Source of the DNA: Candidatus Poribacteria bacterium
GTDB lineage: Bacteria; Poribacteria; WGA-4E; B28-G17
DNA: 64,000 nucleotides
NCBI GenBank assembly: GCA_021162805.1
Contig: JAGGXZ010000190.1
Location: 1 to 64,000 of the forward strand
Direction: 5' to 3'
Under the pieces are notes generated by a model. The model worked only from the letters and a program-made list of their open reading frames with translations. It made no database searches and was not told the DNA's origin. Position numbers and translations under genes: made by a program. Each line of letters begins with the position of its first letter. Position 1 is the first letter of the stretch. Of this stretch, positions 36,639 to 45,692 are shown piece after piece.

Positions 36639-37457
36639 TTAAAGCTCTACCTCCAGCCCGTCATATGCCGGTTGGATCCCGTATGGACCGAGCGCCTCCT
36701 CGAGCTGGTGGTGGAGCAGCCCGCCGTTATGCGAGAAATGGGTGGCGAAACAGAGGGAATCGGCCCTCAGCACACCCATCTTTTCAAGTTCCACCTTCAG
36801 CTCCACGACAGCGCTTATCCCCATATGTCCCCTTCTGCCCTCACGTGCCCCGTTGGTGCAATCGAATATGGCCATGTCCAATCTAAACTGGCTCAGGGCC
36901 TCCCATGTATCGGGCGGATACCATCCTGTATCAAACCCGACCAGCACGGTTTTACCCTCGGGCAGATATTCGAACAGGTAGAACATCGCCACCTGATCGT
37001 AGGCGTGATCGGCTCTCATGGGCGTAACCTTCATATCTCCCGCCGTAAAGCTTCTGAGCGGCTCGCATCTTCTGAACCTCAGCCTGTATCCTGGATTTTC
37101 GACCATAGAGGCGATAGCGTCGCCCACCTTATCGTTGCCGTATATGGTCGTAACCCTGCCCTCGGCCATATGTGCGAAAGGAGGACGTCTCATGTTCAGC
37201 TCTTCAAAGTAAAAGTGGTCCTGGTGTGAATGGGTTATGAATATATGTTCGATCTCGGCCAGGTTAAGGCCATATTTCAGCACATGCAGATATGTATCGG
37301 GCGGCAGGTCGACCTTATAGATATCGTTAAGCAGAAGTGAGGATCTCGTTCTGATGTTTTTGCCGCCTGCCTCCCTCGCCCTGCGGCAGTTCTCGCACTC
37401 ACAGAAAACCCCGGGCCAGCCCTCAGCGGCGGCCGTGCCCAGGAATTTCACCTTCAT
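36639..37457 (-). CDS. Metallo-beta-lactamase-fold hydrolase
   Basis: A 272-residue enzyme with a KVKFLGTAAAEG start, an ECENCRRAR cysteine pair and the metal motif ITHSHQDHFYF (HxHxDH), followed by ADHAYDQ, GFDTGW and a late FATHFSHNGG. Layout and length match PhnP-like phosphodiesterases and related family members that act on cyclic nucleotide or phosphoester substrates. The ATG at 37457 is chosen over a GTG at 37472 because GGAGGGG stands just before it. It sits inside the riboflavin/thioredoxin-reductase operon. A second PhnP-like protein is encoded at 62929-63696. Confidence 0.85.
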   Translation of the reverse strand: MKVKFLGTAAAEGWPGVFCECENCRRAREAGGKNIRTRSSLLLNDIYKVDLPPDTYLHVLKYGLNLAEIEHIFITHSHQDHFYFEELNMRRPPFAHMAEGRVTTIYGNDKVGDAIASMVENPGYRLRFRRCEPLRSFTAGDMKVTPMRADHAYDQVAMFYLFEYLPEGKTVLVGFDTGWYPPDTWEALSQFRLDMAIFDCTNGAREGRRGHMGISAVVELKVELEKMGVLRADSLCFATHFSHNGGLLHHQLEEALGPYGIQPAYDGLEVEL

Positions 37458-37479
37458 CTTTTCCCCTCCCACCCATCGC

Positions 37480-38433
37480 CTATGGTCCTCCCGGATAGGA
37501 CCTCCCTTCGAGGGCAGCGATGAACTTCTCGGCCTCTATCGCCGCCACCGCTCCCGTTCCGGCGGCTACGACCGCCTGTCTGTGCAGCGGGTCTTGGACA
37601 TCCCCGGCCGCGAACACCCCTTCTACATTCGTGCGCTGGCGGTCGTCAGTCAGTATGAAACCGCGTTCGTCCATATCGAGTTGACCCTCAAACATCTTCG
37701 TGTTAGGTTCATGTCCGATGTAGATGAACACACCTTCCACATCGAGTGAAGACCGCTCATCGGTCTTGACGTTCCTGATCTTCACGCCTTTGACCCCGTT
37801 CTCATCCCCTACTATCTCCTCGACGACGGAGTCCCACACGAATCTGATCTTCTCATTGGCGAAGGCCATATCCTGCAGGAGCTGGCTGGCGCGGAGCCGA
37901 TCCCGCCTGTGGATGATGATCACCTCGTCGGCGAATTTCGTGAGGTAGATCCCCTCCTCGACGGCGCTATCGCCTCCCCCGACGACGGCCACCTTTTTAT
38001 CCCTGTAGAAGAATCCGTCGCATACGGCGCAGTATGAAACTCCCCTTCCGGTATACTCCGCCTCGCCGGGCACCCCCAGTTTTCTGGGCGAAGCCCCGGT
38101 GGCAATTATGACCGATTTGGAGGTAAACTCTCCCCCATAGGTTTTCAGTCTGAAGGGATGGGACGATAGATCCACCTCCGTGATCTCATCAAACTCGAAC
38201 TGAGCTTTAAACTTCTCAGCCTGCTTTTGCAGGAGCTGGACGAACTCCGCCCCCGGCACTCCCTCGGGGAAGCCGGGGAAATTCTCCAAGTTTTCAGTGA
38301 GGGCGATCTGCCCGCCTATCTCCCTTCCGGTTATGACCACGGTTTTAAGCTCGGCCCTGCCGCAATATATGGCCGCCGTCAATCCAGCCGGTCCTGAGCC
38401 CAGGATGGCAACATCCCAATCGGCCTCGATCAT
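37480..38433 (-). CDS. trxB: Thioredoxin reductase
   Basis: A 317-residue FAD/NADPH flavoprotein. The FAD loop GSGPAGLTAAIY is near residues 12-23, the redox-active pair is C135-A-V-C138, the NADPH motif is VVGGGDSAVEEG and FAAGDVQDP closes the FAD site. All catalytic parts are present. The ATG at 38433 has GGAGG upstream and overlaps the stop of a 35-residue glutaredoxin-like gene (ATGA). No thioredoxin gene is adjacent, so that mini-protein or a distant thioredoxin would be the substrate. Confidence 0.96.
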   Translation of the reverse strand: MIEADWDVAILGSGPAGLTAAIYCGRAELKTVVITGREIGGQIALTENLENFPGFPEGVPGAEFVQLLQKQAEKFKAQFEFDEITEVDLSSHPFRLKTYGGEFTSKSVIIATGASPRKLGVPGEAEYTGRGVSYCAVCDGFFYRDKKVAVVGGGDSAVEEGIYLTKFADEVIIIHRRDRLRASQLLQDMAFANEKIRFVWDSVVEEIVGDENGVKGVKIRNVKTDERSSLDVEGVFIYIGHEPNTKMFEGQLDMDERGFILTDDRQRTNVEGVFAAGDVQDPLHRQAVVAAGTGAVAAIEAEKFIAALEGRSYPGGP

Positions 38434-38537
38434 CTTACCTCTACCTCCTCGTATTCGATCCCGTGTTTGTCCGGCATCCTCTTGCCCCTCACGCAGAAGG
38501 GGCATCCCGCCTTCGAATATATCCTCACCTTCGCCAT
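38430..38537 (-). CDS. 35-residue glutaredoxin-like micro-protein (or truncated glutaredoxin)
   Basis: The frame from ATG 38537 to TGA 38432-38430 encodes 35 residues that match the first beta-alpha-beta part of a glutaredoxin: AKVRIYSKAGCPFCVRGKR (CPFC active pair), then GIEYEEVEV. A normal glutaredoxin has about 80 residues, so this is a half-domain. The stop overlaps the trxB start (ATGA), and the start overlaps the fumarase gene end by 13 bases, so it has kept perfect operon geometry. It is either a functional CxxC micro-protein served by TrxB, or the in-frame remnant of a glutaredoxin whose rest was deleted. Too short to be found by common gene callers. Confidence 0.6.
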   Translation of the reverse strand: MAKVRIYSKAGCPFCVRGKRMPDKHGIEYEEVEVR

Positions 38538-39076
38538 CTCTTTTTTCCCTCTTCATAAAGATCGCCTCCGTATATGTCGTTGACGACGAAAAGGGGCATA
38601 TCCCGTACAACTAGCTTTCTAATGGCCTCGGTTCCGAGATCGTGGTATGCTATGATCTGGCAGGAGATTATGTGTTTCGATATCAGGGCAGCAGCCCCTC
38701 CCACAGCCGTCATGTACACCGCTTTGAAACGTCGCATCGCTCTTTTAATCTCCTCGCTCCTCTCGCCTTTTCCGATCATCCCCTTAAGCCCGAGCTCCAG
38801 CAGTGGGATCGTATATGGGTCCATGCGTGAGCTAGTGGTCGGCCCGGCAGGGCCGATGATCGATCCGGGCTTAGCGGGTGCCGGGCCGACGTAATATATT
38901 ACGCCTCCGCGCGGATCAAAAGGGAGGGATCTACCGGCTCGGATGGTTTCCACCATCCGTTTGTGAGCTGCGTCGCGGGCGGTGTAGATCACCCCGCTCA
39001 ATCTGACCCTATCCCCTGATCGCAGCTTGGCGATATCCTTATCGCTGAGAGGCGTCGATAGATCGTGATATCGCAT
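38525..39076 (-). CDS. Class I fumarase/tartrate dehydratase beta subunit
   Basis: A 183-residue protein of the Fe-S hydro-lyase beta family (C-terminal fumarase domain). DRVRLSGVIYTARDAAHKR, GPAPAKPG and GPTTSSRMDPYT are the substrate-binding signatures. The enzyme adds water to fumarate and needs the Fe-S alpha subunit, which is normally adjacent but is absent from this window. It could pair with an alpha encoded elsewhere. It lies five bases after the Gfo/Idh gene. Confidence 0.9.
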   Translation of the reverse strand: MRYHDLSTPLSDKDIAKLRSGDRVRLSGVIYTARDAAHKRMVETIRAGRSLPFDPRGGVIYYVGPAPAKPGSIIGPAGPTTSSRMDPYTIPLLELGLKGMIGKGERSEEIKRAMRRFKAVYMTAVGGAAALISKHIISCQIIAYHDLGTEAIRKLVVRDMPLFVVNDIYGGDLYEEGKKRWRR

Positions 39077-39081
39077 CCTAC

Positions 39082-40140
39082 TCAGATGAAGATCTCCTTG
39101 CCCGTGCGGCCGGATTCATATATCGCGTTGACGATCTGGACGGCATGTTTGGCGCTCTCGATCGTGATATACGGTTCCCGATCCTCCAGTATAGCCTGGA
39201 CCATGTCCTCGATCTGTCCGACGTGCCCTGTCGATCCGACGGCCATGGGATCGGAGGAGGTTGTGACGCCGCGCTTCTCCTTTGGGCCATAGAGGCTCAA
39301 CATGTATTCCTCTTCCTTCTGCATATCCTCCCCCTGGATCTTCCATATCTTCAGCGTGTCGTCCTCCTTGACTATGCTCCCTTTAGGCCCGTGGATGTAC
39401 ATGTAGGTCGAAAGGCCGGGATATGCGGCTGTGGTCGTGGTAAGGGTCCCCAGCGCTCCGTTTTCGAACTTCAGCACCGCCACGGTCTTATCCTCCGCCT
39501 CTATATCGTGGCCGAAGACACCGAAGGAGCCGTAGACGGATTTGACTCGACCGCCGAACCATTGGATGAGGTCTACGGTATGAATGCCCTGATTCATGAG
39601 CGATCCGCCGCCGTCCACGCTCCAAGTGCCCTTCCAGCTTCCGTGAGGCCCCTGATAGTAGCTGGGCGCTCTCCACCACAGTACCAGTCCATGTATCCCC
39701 GTGAGCTTACCCAGTCTGCCTTCATCGATGGCCTTCTTGATCCGTTTGTTAAGCGGGGTGAACCTGGACTGAAATATGCCGGACATCTTCACCCCAGCCT
39801 TATGCCCTTCCTCTATGAGTTTGTCGATCTTCTCAACGGAGATATCGACCGGCTTTTCCACGATCACGTGTTTTCCCGCCCTTACGGCCTTTATGGCCAT
39901 ATCGGCATGCATGCCGCTGGGCGTACAGATGTTGACCACTTCCACCTCGGGATCATTCAGCATCTCATCGTAGTCCTTATATCCCTTGACGTTGAACTCC
40001 TGTGCTGTTGAATTCAACCTGTTCTCGTCAACATCGCATACGGCGATAAGCCTTGCCCCTTTAGCCTGTACGATCGCCTTGGCGTGGTGTTTACCCATGC
40101 CCAGGCCGACCACGCCGAATCCAATCTCCCTATCTGCCAT
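39082..40140 (-). CDS. Gfo/Idh/MocA-family NAD(P)-dependent dehydrogenase
   Basis: A 352-residue cytoplasmic oxidoreductase. The Rossmann start GFGVVGLGMGKHHAKA, the EKPVDIS catalytic lysine motif near residue 97 and the GGSLMNQGIHTVDL histidine region near 178-191 identify the family, which oxidises or reduces sugars, inositols and similar polyols. The ATG at 40140 follows AGAGGAT; the in-frame start at 40167 does not fit as well. It is the first gene of the long minus-strand operon, with a promoter at 40203-40174. The substrate is unknown. Confidence 0.92.
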   Translation of the reverse strand: MADREIGFGVVGLGMGKHHAKAIVQAKGARLIAVCDVDENRLNSTAQEFNVKGYKDYDEMLNDPEVEVVNICTPSGMHADMAIKAVRAGKHVIVEKPVDISVEKIDKLIEEGHKAGVKMSGIFQSRFTPLNKRIKKAIDEGRLGKLTGIHGLVLWWRAPSYYQGPHGSWKGTWSVDGGGSLMNQGIHTVDLIQWFGGRVKSVYGSFGVFGHDIEAEDKTVAVLKFENGALGTLTTTTAAYPGLSTYMYIHGPKGSIVKEDDTLKIWKIQGEDMQKEEEYMLSLYGPKEKRGVTTSSDPMAVGSTGHVGQIEDMVQAILEDREPYITIESAKHAVQIVNAIYESGRTGKEIFI

Positions 40141-40173
40141 TTTATCCTCTCCATGCTCGATTTTCACAGGTAT

Positions 40174-40203
40174 AATGTAACATAATCGGTCGAATTAAGT
40201 CAA
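40174..40203 (-). promoter_or_regulatory. Promoter of the long rib/trxB operon
   Basis: Minus-strand TTGACT (40203-40198) is followed by an 18-base spacer and TACATT (40179-40174), 34 bases before the dehydrogenase ATG. Confidence 0.45.
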
Positions 40204-40326
40204 ATACATCCTTTCCAGGGTGTTCTCGATTCACGATGGTTTAAAACATACCAGGGCCCAAGAAGCTGCGGGCGTATAGGCTAACCTCCTCTCATTTTGA
40301 TCGTGGAGATCGGCTGCATCGCTTTA

Positions 40327-40355
40327 TTGACAAATCCCTATCTACAGGCTATAAT
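40327..40355 (+). promoter_or_regulatory. Perfect-consensus sigma70 promoter
   Basis: TTGACA (40327-40332), a 17-base spacer and TATAAT (40350-40355) match the textbook consensus in all twelve positions. Transcription would begin near 40362, which rules out the in-frame start at 40297 and leaves a short leader before the TTG at 40390. Confidence 0.8.
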
Positions 40356-40389
40356 CTACGTGATGCAGAGTGATGATGGAGGTTCGACT

Positions 40390-41307
40390 TTGATCCGGAA
40401 AGGCGGGGTTTGCCTCGTTCTCCTCATCTTGGCGGCGTTCGCCAGGGGGGATGTGGATGAAAGTTCAGGGACGATGGCGATGACCTTCCTCAAAATCGGG
40501 ATCGGTGCTGAGGCGATAAGCATGGGCGAGTCGGTCACGGCATTGACGGGCGATCTTTACGCAGCCTACTGGAATCCGGCCGGTCTGAGCTACGTGCAGC
40601 AGAGCCAGATCGGGTTTATGCACGGCGAGTGGTTTGAGGGTATAAAGCACGAGTTCGCGGGATTCGCACATCCGATCGGCCAGGTTGGGGGATTCGCCGT
40701 GACGGTTAATTATCTCTCATATGGACAGATCGATCGTCGAGACACTCAGGGCAACCTCATGGGCACTTTCAGGCCATATGATCTGGCGTTGAGCCTGTCG
40801 GCGGGGATCAGGATCTCCGACACCCTGTTTATGGGCGTAACCGGCAAATCGGTTAACGAGGAGATAGACCAAAGCTCCGCACATGCTTTTGGGATCGATA
40901 TGGGCGTGATATACGATTTGCCGGGAAGCCCGATGTCGCTCGGAGTGACGGCGCATAACCTGGGTTCCAAGGTGAGGTTCTCACAGGAGGAGTTCTCCAT
41001 GCCGGTTATCCTCAGCGGAGGGATCGCCTACAGGCTGGCGGGAGGGAACATGGCCTTTTCGGCAGATCTGAGGAAACCGCTGGACGATTCGCCTTCTATA
41101 GGATTCGGCATCGGAATCAAGACGCTGAGGCTCCTATCGTTGAGGGCCGGATATAGATATGAGGTCGGAGGAAACGACCTCGGCGCCCTCTCGGGCCTGA
41201 GGATAGGACTGGGATTCGGCATCGAGAACTATCAGATCGATTACGCCTTTGCCAGCTACGGAGAGCTCGGCCCCACCCACAGATTCTCGCTTCTGGCGAA
41301 GTTTTAA
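40390..41307 (+). CDS. PorV/PorQ-like outer-membrane barrel protein
   Basis: A 305-residue exported protein. The TTG at 40390 is chosen because GGAGG lies seven bases upstream and a normal signal peptide (basic start, CLVLLILAAFARG) follows directly; an ATG at 40363 is the alternative. The mature part opens with FLKIGIGAEAISMGESVTAL and YWNPAGL, the marker of the PorV/UPF0164 family, and continues as beta strands to an aromatic C-terminus (FSLLAKF). Family members act in outer-membrane export of surface proteins in FCB bacteria; that role here is inferred. It heads a transcript with ruvB. Confidence 0.82.
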   Translation: MIRKGGVCLVLLILAAFARGDVDESSGTMAMTFLKIGIGAEAISMGESVTALTGDLYAAYWNPAGLSYVQQSQIGFMHGEWFEGIKHEFAGFAHPIGQVGGFAVTVNYLSYGQIDRRDTQGNLMGTFRPYDLALSLSAGIRISDTLFMGVTGKSVNEEIDQSSAHAFGIDMGVIYDLPGSPMSLGVTAHNLGSKVRFSQEEFSMPVILSGGIAYRLAGGNMAFSADLRKPLDDSPSIGFGIGIKTLRLLSLRAGYRYEVGGNDLGALSGLRIGLGFGIENYQIDYAFASYGELGPTHRFSLLAKF

Positions 41308-41312
41308 CGGTG

Positions 41313-42305
41313 ATGAATATGGAGGAGGAATTCGAAGGATACTCCTTGCGCCCCAGAAACCTGGACGAGTTCGTCGGTCAGGAGGGTGTCAAGGATAAAC
41401 TGCGTATCGCCATACAGGCCGCTAAAAGGATGAGGCGGCCTCTGGAACATGTTCTCCTCGTCGGTCCTCAGGGGCTGGGTAAGACCACCCTTGCCGAGAT
41501 CATAGCCCACGAGATGGGCGTCAGCTTCAAGCCCACAATAGGCCCGGCCCTGGAAAGGCTGGATCTATCGGCCATTCTGACCAACCTGCAGGATGGTGAT
41601 GTGCTCTTCGTTGACGAGATACATAGGATGAAACCCGTCGTCCAGGAGACCCTCTATCCGGCGATGGAGGATTACGTTCTGGACATCACAATAGGACAGG
41701 GGCCGAGCGCAAATGTCGTCAGAATTCCTCTTCCGAAGTTCACGCTCGTCGGCGCGACCACGAGGGAAGGGTTGCTGACGGCTCCTTTCAGAAACAGGTT
41801 CGGAATACACCTCAGGCTCGACTATTACCGGCCCGAGGAGCTTAAAACGATCATACTGATGAACGCCGAAAAAGGCGGGATAAGGATAGAGGAGGATGCG
41901 GCCTATGAGATCGCATGTCGATCGCGCGGGACGCCGAGGATCGCCAAGAGACATCTGAGGAGGGTATGGGACTACGCGTTGGTTAAAGGGGATGGTGTCA
42001 TCACGCTTCAGACCGTCAGAGAAGCTCTGGAGATGTATGGGATAGACGAACTGGGGCTGGAGGATATGGATCGCAGGATACTGCGGGTCATGATCGAGAA
42101 GTTCAACGGCGGCCCGGTCGGGCTGAACACCATAGCCACCGCCGTCAGTGAGGACGCCAGAACTGTCGAGGACGTATATGAGCCGTATCTCATCAAGCTC
42201 GGATTCATAACCCTCACCCCCAGGGGCAGGGTCGTGAACAGAGCCGCTTACGAACATCTGGGAATTCCCTGCGGAGACGAAAAACAGGAGATGCTGTGGA
42301 GGTGA
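41313..42305 (+). CDS. ruvB: Holliday junction helicase RuvB
   Basis: A 330-residue AAA+ motor that drives branch migration with RuvA at recombination junctions. LRPRNLDEFVGQ, Walker A GPQGLGKTT (most family members have GPPGLGKTT), Walker B LFVDEIHRM, and the sensor region VGATTREGLLTAPFRNRFG are present. The C-terminal winged helix (KLGFITLTPRGRV) is complete. Several in-frame starts are close together (41310, 41313, 41319). It begins five bases after the barrel gene. The ruvB-DUF2905-queA order that follows is a common bacterial arrangement. Confidence 0.97.
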   Translation: MNMEEEFEGYSLRPRNLDEFVGQEGVKDKLRIAIQAAKRMRRPLEHVLLVGPQGLGKTTLAEIIAHEMGVSFKPTIGPALERLDLSAILTNLQDGDVLFVDEIHRMKPVVQETLYPAMEDYVLDITIGQGPSANVVRIPLPKFTLVGATTREGLLTAPFRNRFGIHLRLDYYRPEELKTIILMNAEKGGIRIEEDAAYEIACRSRGTPRIAKRHLRRVWDYALVKGDGVITLQTVREALEMYGIDELGLEDMDRRILRVMIEKFNGGPVGLNTIATAVSEDARTVEDVYEPYLIKLGFITLTPRGRVVNRAAYEHLGIPCGDEKQEMLWR

Positions 42306-42308
42306 GCG

Positions 42309-42536
42309 GTGTTGACCGGGTTTACGCCCATAGCCAAGATGATCATTCTAATGGGCGTTATACTGGTGTTTTTGGGGTTGTTCCTCCTGTTTGTGGATAA
42401 GACCCCCTTCCTAGGCAAACTTCCAGGGGATATATACATAAGACGTAAACACTTCACCTTCTACTTCCCCATCGTCACCTGCATAATCCTGAGCATCCTT
42501 CTCTCGCTGATCCTCAGGGTGATTCTGAGGAGATGA
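42309..42536 (+). CDS. DUF2905-family small membrane protein
   Basis: A 75-residue protein with two membrane spans (about 8-28 and 48-70) around the conserved GKLPGDIYIRRKHFTFYFPI stretch. It is a small inner-membrane protein of unknown role that habitually lies between ruvB and queA. The GTG at 42309 follows GGAGG by six bases. It overlaps the start region of queA. Confidence 0.92.
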   Translation: MLTGFTPIAKMIILMGVILVFLGLFLLFVDKTPFLGKLPGDIYIRRKHFTFYFPIVTCIILSILLSLILRVILRR

Positions 42537-42538
42537 AG

Positions 42539-43570
42539 ATGAGGGTTGATCTTTTTGATTACGATCTCCCTAAGGAGCTCATAGCGCAGTATCCATCGCC
42601 TCAGCGCGACCGATCGAGGCTGATGGTTTTAAACCGATCCGATGGAAGTATACGGCATACCCTTTTCTACAGGATAGGTGAGCATCTGCGTCCCGGAGAT
42701 CTCCTGGTGATAAACGACACAAAGGTCATACCGGCAAGGCTTTTCGGGAGGAAGGCGAGAACGGGCGGACGAGTGGAGATGTTGCTTTTAAGGGAGGTGA
42801 AGCCCAGGATATGGGAGGTGCTTATCAAGCCCGTCAAGAAGCTCTACCCCGGCGTGATCATCGAGTTCGGGGACGGGGAGCTGGAGGCGAAGTTCTTGGG
42901 CCGCTCGCCAAGCGGGGTTTTTACGGTCAGCCTGAGATATGAGGGGGAGCTGAGGGAGATCCTGGATCGGATCGGCAAACCGCCCCTACCTCCCTATATC
43001 AAACGAGAACCTGATGATAGGGACAGGGAGAGATATCAGTGCGTCTATGCCGAGAAAAACGGTTCCGTCGCTGCACCCACAGCCGGACTGCATTTCACGG
43101 AGAGGCTCCTGGATGAGCTCCAAAGGATGGGAGTCGAAATTGCGAGGATAACGCTGCATGTGGGACTGGGAACCTTTCAGCCGGTGAAGGTGAAGGTGGT
43201 CGAAAGGCACAAGATGCATTCGGAGTTCTTCCACGTTCCAGAAGAGGCCGCCCAGGCGATAACCGATGCCAGATCCAGAGGTGGCAGGATTATCGCCGTG
43301 GGAACCACCTCTGTCAGAACGCTTGAGACCGTGGCGGATGAAAGGGGCAACGTTGCCCCCGCGGGCGGATACACCGATCTGTTCATATATCCGGGATACA
43401 GGTTCAAGGTGGTGGACGGGATGGTGACCAACTTCCACCTTCCCCGTTCGACCCTCCTGATGTTGGTATGTGCCTTCGCGGGCAGGGAGTTCGTGATGAA
43501 AGCCTATAAGGAAGCAGTTGAGAGGAGATACAGATTCTACAGCTATGGCGATGCGATGTTGATACTCTGA
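42539..43570 (+). CDS. queA: tRNA ribosyltransferase-isomerase QueA
   Basis: A 343-residue enzyme that transfers the ribosyl part of S-adenosylmethionine onto preQ1 in tRNA to make epoxyqueuosine. FDYDLPKELIAQYP at the N-terminus, VINDTKVIPARL, APTAGLHFTE and GTTSVRTLE are diagnostic. The second ATG (42539) has GAGGAG six bases upstream; the first (42533) overlaps the DUF2905 stop with no room for a ribosome site. Last gene of the ruvB group. Confidence 0.97.
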   Translation: MRVDLFDYDLPKELIAQYPSPQRDRSRLMVLNRSDGSIRHTLFYRIGEHLRPGDLLVINDTKVIPARLFGRKARTGGRVEMLLLREVKPRIWEVLIKPVKKLYPGVIIEFGDGELEAKFLGRSPSGVFTVSLRYEGELREILDRIGKPPLPPYIKREPDDRDRERYQCVYAEKNGSVAAPTAGLHFTERLLDELQRMGVEIARITLHVGLGTFQPVKVKVVERHKMHSEFFHVPEEAAQAITDARSRGGRIIAVGTTSVRTLETVADERGNVAPAGGYTDLFIYPGYRFKVVDGMVTNFHLPRSTLLMLVCAFAGREFVMKAYKEAVERRYRFYSYGDAMLIL

Positions 43571-43574
43571 AAAG

Positions 43575-43604
43575 TTGACAAATCCGGAGGTTTTAAACGA
43601 TAAT
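43575..43604 (+). promoter_or_regulatory. Sigma70-type promoter of trpBA
   Basis: TTGACA (43575-43580), an 18-base spacer and GATAAT (43599-43604) lie just after queA and 39 bases before trpB. No leader peptide or attenuator fits in the remaining space. Confidence 0.6.
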
Positions 43605-43642
43605 TTCCCCGCTTAGTCCATCGTAAGGGAGATGCCGAGGAG

Positions 43643-44845
43643 ATGAAAACATCGACGAAGTTACCGGACGACAGAGGATATTTCGGCTCATATGGCGGGA
43701 GGTTTGTTCCCGAAACGCTGATGGGAGCCTTGGAGGAGCTGGAGAAAGCCTACCTGGAACTTAAGGAGAAAGCCGATTTCCAGGAGGAACTGAGCTACTA
43801 TCTTCGTGAATATGCTGGGAGACCATCTCCGCTTTACTTGGCGGAGAATCTCACCCGCCGCCTCGGCGGGGCGAAAATATACCTCAAACGCGAGGATCTC
43901 AACCATACGGGCGCCCATAAGATAAACAACACGATCGGTCAGGCGATCTTAGCCCGTAGAATGGGTAAGAGAAGGATCATCGCGGAGACGGGAGCGGGCC
44001 AACACGGCGTTGCCACGGCTACCGCCGCAGCGCTTTTCGGGATGGAATGTGAGATATACATGGGTGAGGAGGACATGCACCGCCAGTCGCTTAACGTGTT
44101 CAGGATGAGGCTCCTGGGTGCGGAAGTTAAGCCGGTGCTTTCGGGCTCCAGGACGCTCAAGGACGCCATTAACGAGGCGCTGCGCGACTGGGTTACCAAC
44201 GTTCGAACGACGTATTATCTCTTAGGATCGGTCGTCGGACCCCATCCTTATCCGATGATCGTCCGAGATTTTCAGTCCGTCATCGGCAGTGAGGCCAGGG
44301 AGCAGATACTTCGGAAGGAGGGAAGGCTTCCCGATTACCTCATAGCCTGTGTGGGTGGGGGGAGCAACTCCATAGGGCTCTTTCACCCCTTCTATGAGGA
44401 TAAAGAGGTGAAGTTCATCGGGGTCGAAGCGGCGGGGAAGGGGATCGAGACCGGAAAACATGCCGCTTCGATCTGCGCCGGATCGGTAGGCGTGTTTCAC
44501 GGGGCAAAAAGCTTCCAGCTTCAGGATGAAGAGGGTCAGATCCATCCCACCCATTCCGTCTCGGCCGGGCTGGATTACCCTGGCGTCGGACCGGAACACG
44601 CCTTTTATCGGGAGACGGGAAGGGCAGAATATGTGGCCGTTAGAGATGAGGAGGCGCTTGAGGCGTTTAAACTGCTATCTGAGACGGAGGGGATCATCCC
44701 TGCGCTCGAATCCGCCCACGCGATAGCATATGCCGCCAAACTCGCGCCGAAGCTCGATCCCGATCGGATAATCATCATATGCCTCTCCGGAAGGGGGGAT
44801 AAAGACGTCGAAACGGTCTCGAGGATCATGGGAGGTAGCCTATGA
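43643..44845 (+). CDS. trpB: Tryptophan synthase beta subunit
   Basis: A 400-residue PLP enzyme that joins indole and serine. [16 protein letters not shown], the PLP lysine in [10 protein letters not shown] (near residue 93), [11 protein letters not shown] and [10 protein letters not shown] are all present; length matches TrpB1. It shares an ATGA overlap with trpA. The rest of the trp pathway is not in the window. Confidence 0.98.
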   Translation: MKTSTKLPDDRGYFGSYGGRFVPETLMGALEELEKAYLELKEKADFQEELSYYLREYAGRPSPLYLAENLTRRLGGAKIYLKREDLNHTGAHKINNTIGQAILARRMGKRRIIAETGAGQHGVATATAAALFGMECEIYMGEEDMHRQSLNVFRMRLLGAEVKPVLSGSRTLKDAINEALRDWVTNVRTTYYLLGSVVGPHPYPMIVRDFQSVIGSEAREQILRKEGRLPDYLIACVGGGSNSIGLFHPFYEDKEVKFIGVEAAGKGIETGKHAASICAGSVGVFHGAKSFQLQDEEGQIHPTHSVSAGLDYPGVGPEHAFYRETGRAEYVAVRDEEALEAFKLLSETEGIIPALESAHAIAYAAKLAPKLDPDRIIIICLSGRGDKDVETVSRIMGGSL

Positions 44846-45654
44846 GCGGAGGGATCAAACAGGTTGAAGATCTCTTCAGGAAGCTGCGTCTTGAAGGGAA
44901 AACGGCTTTCATCCCTTACATCTGCGCGGGGGACCCTTCGCTTGATGTGACCCGACAGCTCGTCTTTGTCCTGGAGAGGGCGGGGAGCGACATACTGGAG
45001 CTGGGCGTTCCCTTCTCAGATCCGATAGCCGACGGACCGACCATACAGCGGGCCACGGGACGGGCCTTGAAGGCCGGAACGAACTTGAGGAAGATCCTCT
45101 CGCTGGTCGAAGGGATCAGAGGTGAAAGCGGGATACCGATATTTCTCATGACCTATTACAATCTGCCCTTCAGGTATGGCCTGGAGAGGTTTTGCCGTGA
45201 CGCCGCATCGGTGGGGGTTGACGGATTGATAATCCCCGACCTGCCCCCCGAAGAGGCGATCGAGTATCTGGAACTGGCGAACAAGTATGAGCTGGCAACT
45301 GTATTTCTGGCCGCACCCACAAGCTCGCCTGACAGGCTCAGGCTGATAGCGTCGGCCTCAAGCGGTTTCATCTACTGTGTATCGATCACGGGTGTAACAG
45401 GGGCAAGGGAGAGACTCTCAGATGAGATAGGGCCGATGGTGGAGAGGCTTCGGAGACTGACCGATAAACCCATCGGGGTCGGGTTCGGCATATCCAACCC
45501 TGAACACGTCAAAGAGGTGGGAAAAGTGGCCGATGCGGCGATAGTTGGAAGCGCTATAATACGGACGATGGAGGAAGCCATCAAATCAGGTCGAGACCCC
45601 ATATGGGCCGTCGAGAGATTTGCCTCGTCTCTGGCCGAAGCGGCACATCAGTAG
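44842..45654 (+). CDS. trpA: Tryptophan synthase alpha subunit
   Basis: A 270-residue TIM-barrel lyase that releases indole and hands it to TrpB. The catalytic Glu is in [10 protein letters not shown] and the Asp in [24 protein letters not shown] and [11 protein letters not shown] form the substrate loop and phosphate site. GGAGGTAGCCT precedes the ATG, which overlaps the trpB stop. A hairpin follows. Confidence 0.98.
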   Translation: MSGGIKQVEDLFRKLRLEGKTAFIPYICAGDPSLDVTRQLVFVLERAGSDILELGVPFSDPIADGPTIQRATGRALKAGTNLRKILSLVEGIRGESGIPIFLMTYYNLPFRYGLERFCRDAASVGVDGLIIPDLPPEEAIEYLELANKYELATVFLAAPTSSPDRLRLIASASSGFIYCVSITGVTGARERLSDEIGPMVERLRRLTDKPIGVGFGISNPEHVKEVGKVADAAIVGSAIIRTMEEAIKSGRDPIWAVERFASSLAEAAHQ

Positions 45655-45658
45655 AAAC

Positions 45659-45682
45659 GAGGCATTTCCTTATGAATGCCTC
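45659..45682. terminator. Bidirectional hairpin between trpA and the barrel gene
   Basis: GAGGCATT (45659-45666) and AATGCCTC (45675-45682) pair perfectly around an 8-base loop, between two convergent genes. No T-run on either strand. Confidence 0.5.
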
Positions 45683-45692
45683 GCCCCTACCG

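Noticed and set aside
39145-40011. A 288-codon plus-strand frame
   Set aside because: Antisense shadow of the Gfo/Idh dehydrogenase.
36626-40203. FMN riboswitch for the riboflavin genes
   Set aside because: The spaces before ribE and before the whole operon are too short or lack the conserved element.
43605-43642. trp leader peptide and attenuator
   Set aside because: Too little space and no run of Trp codons before trpB.
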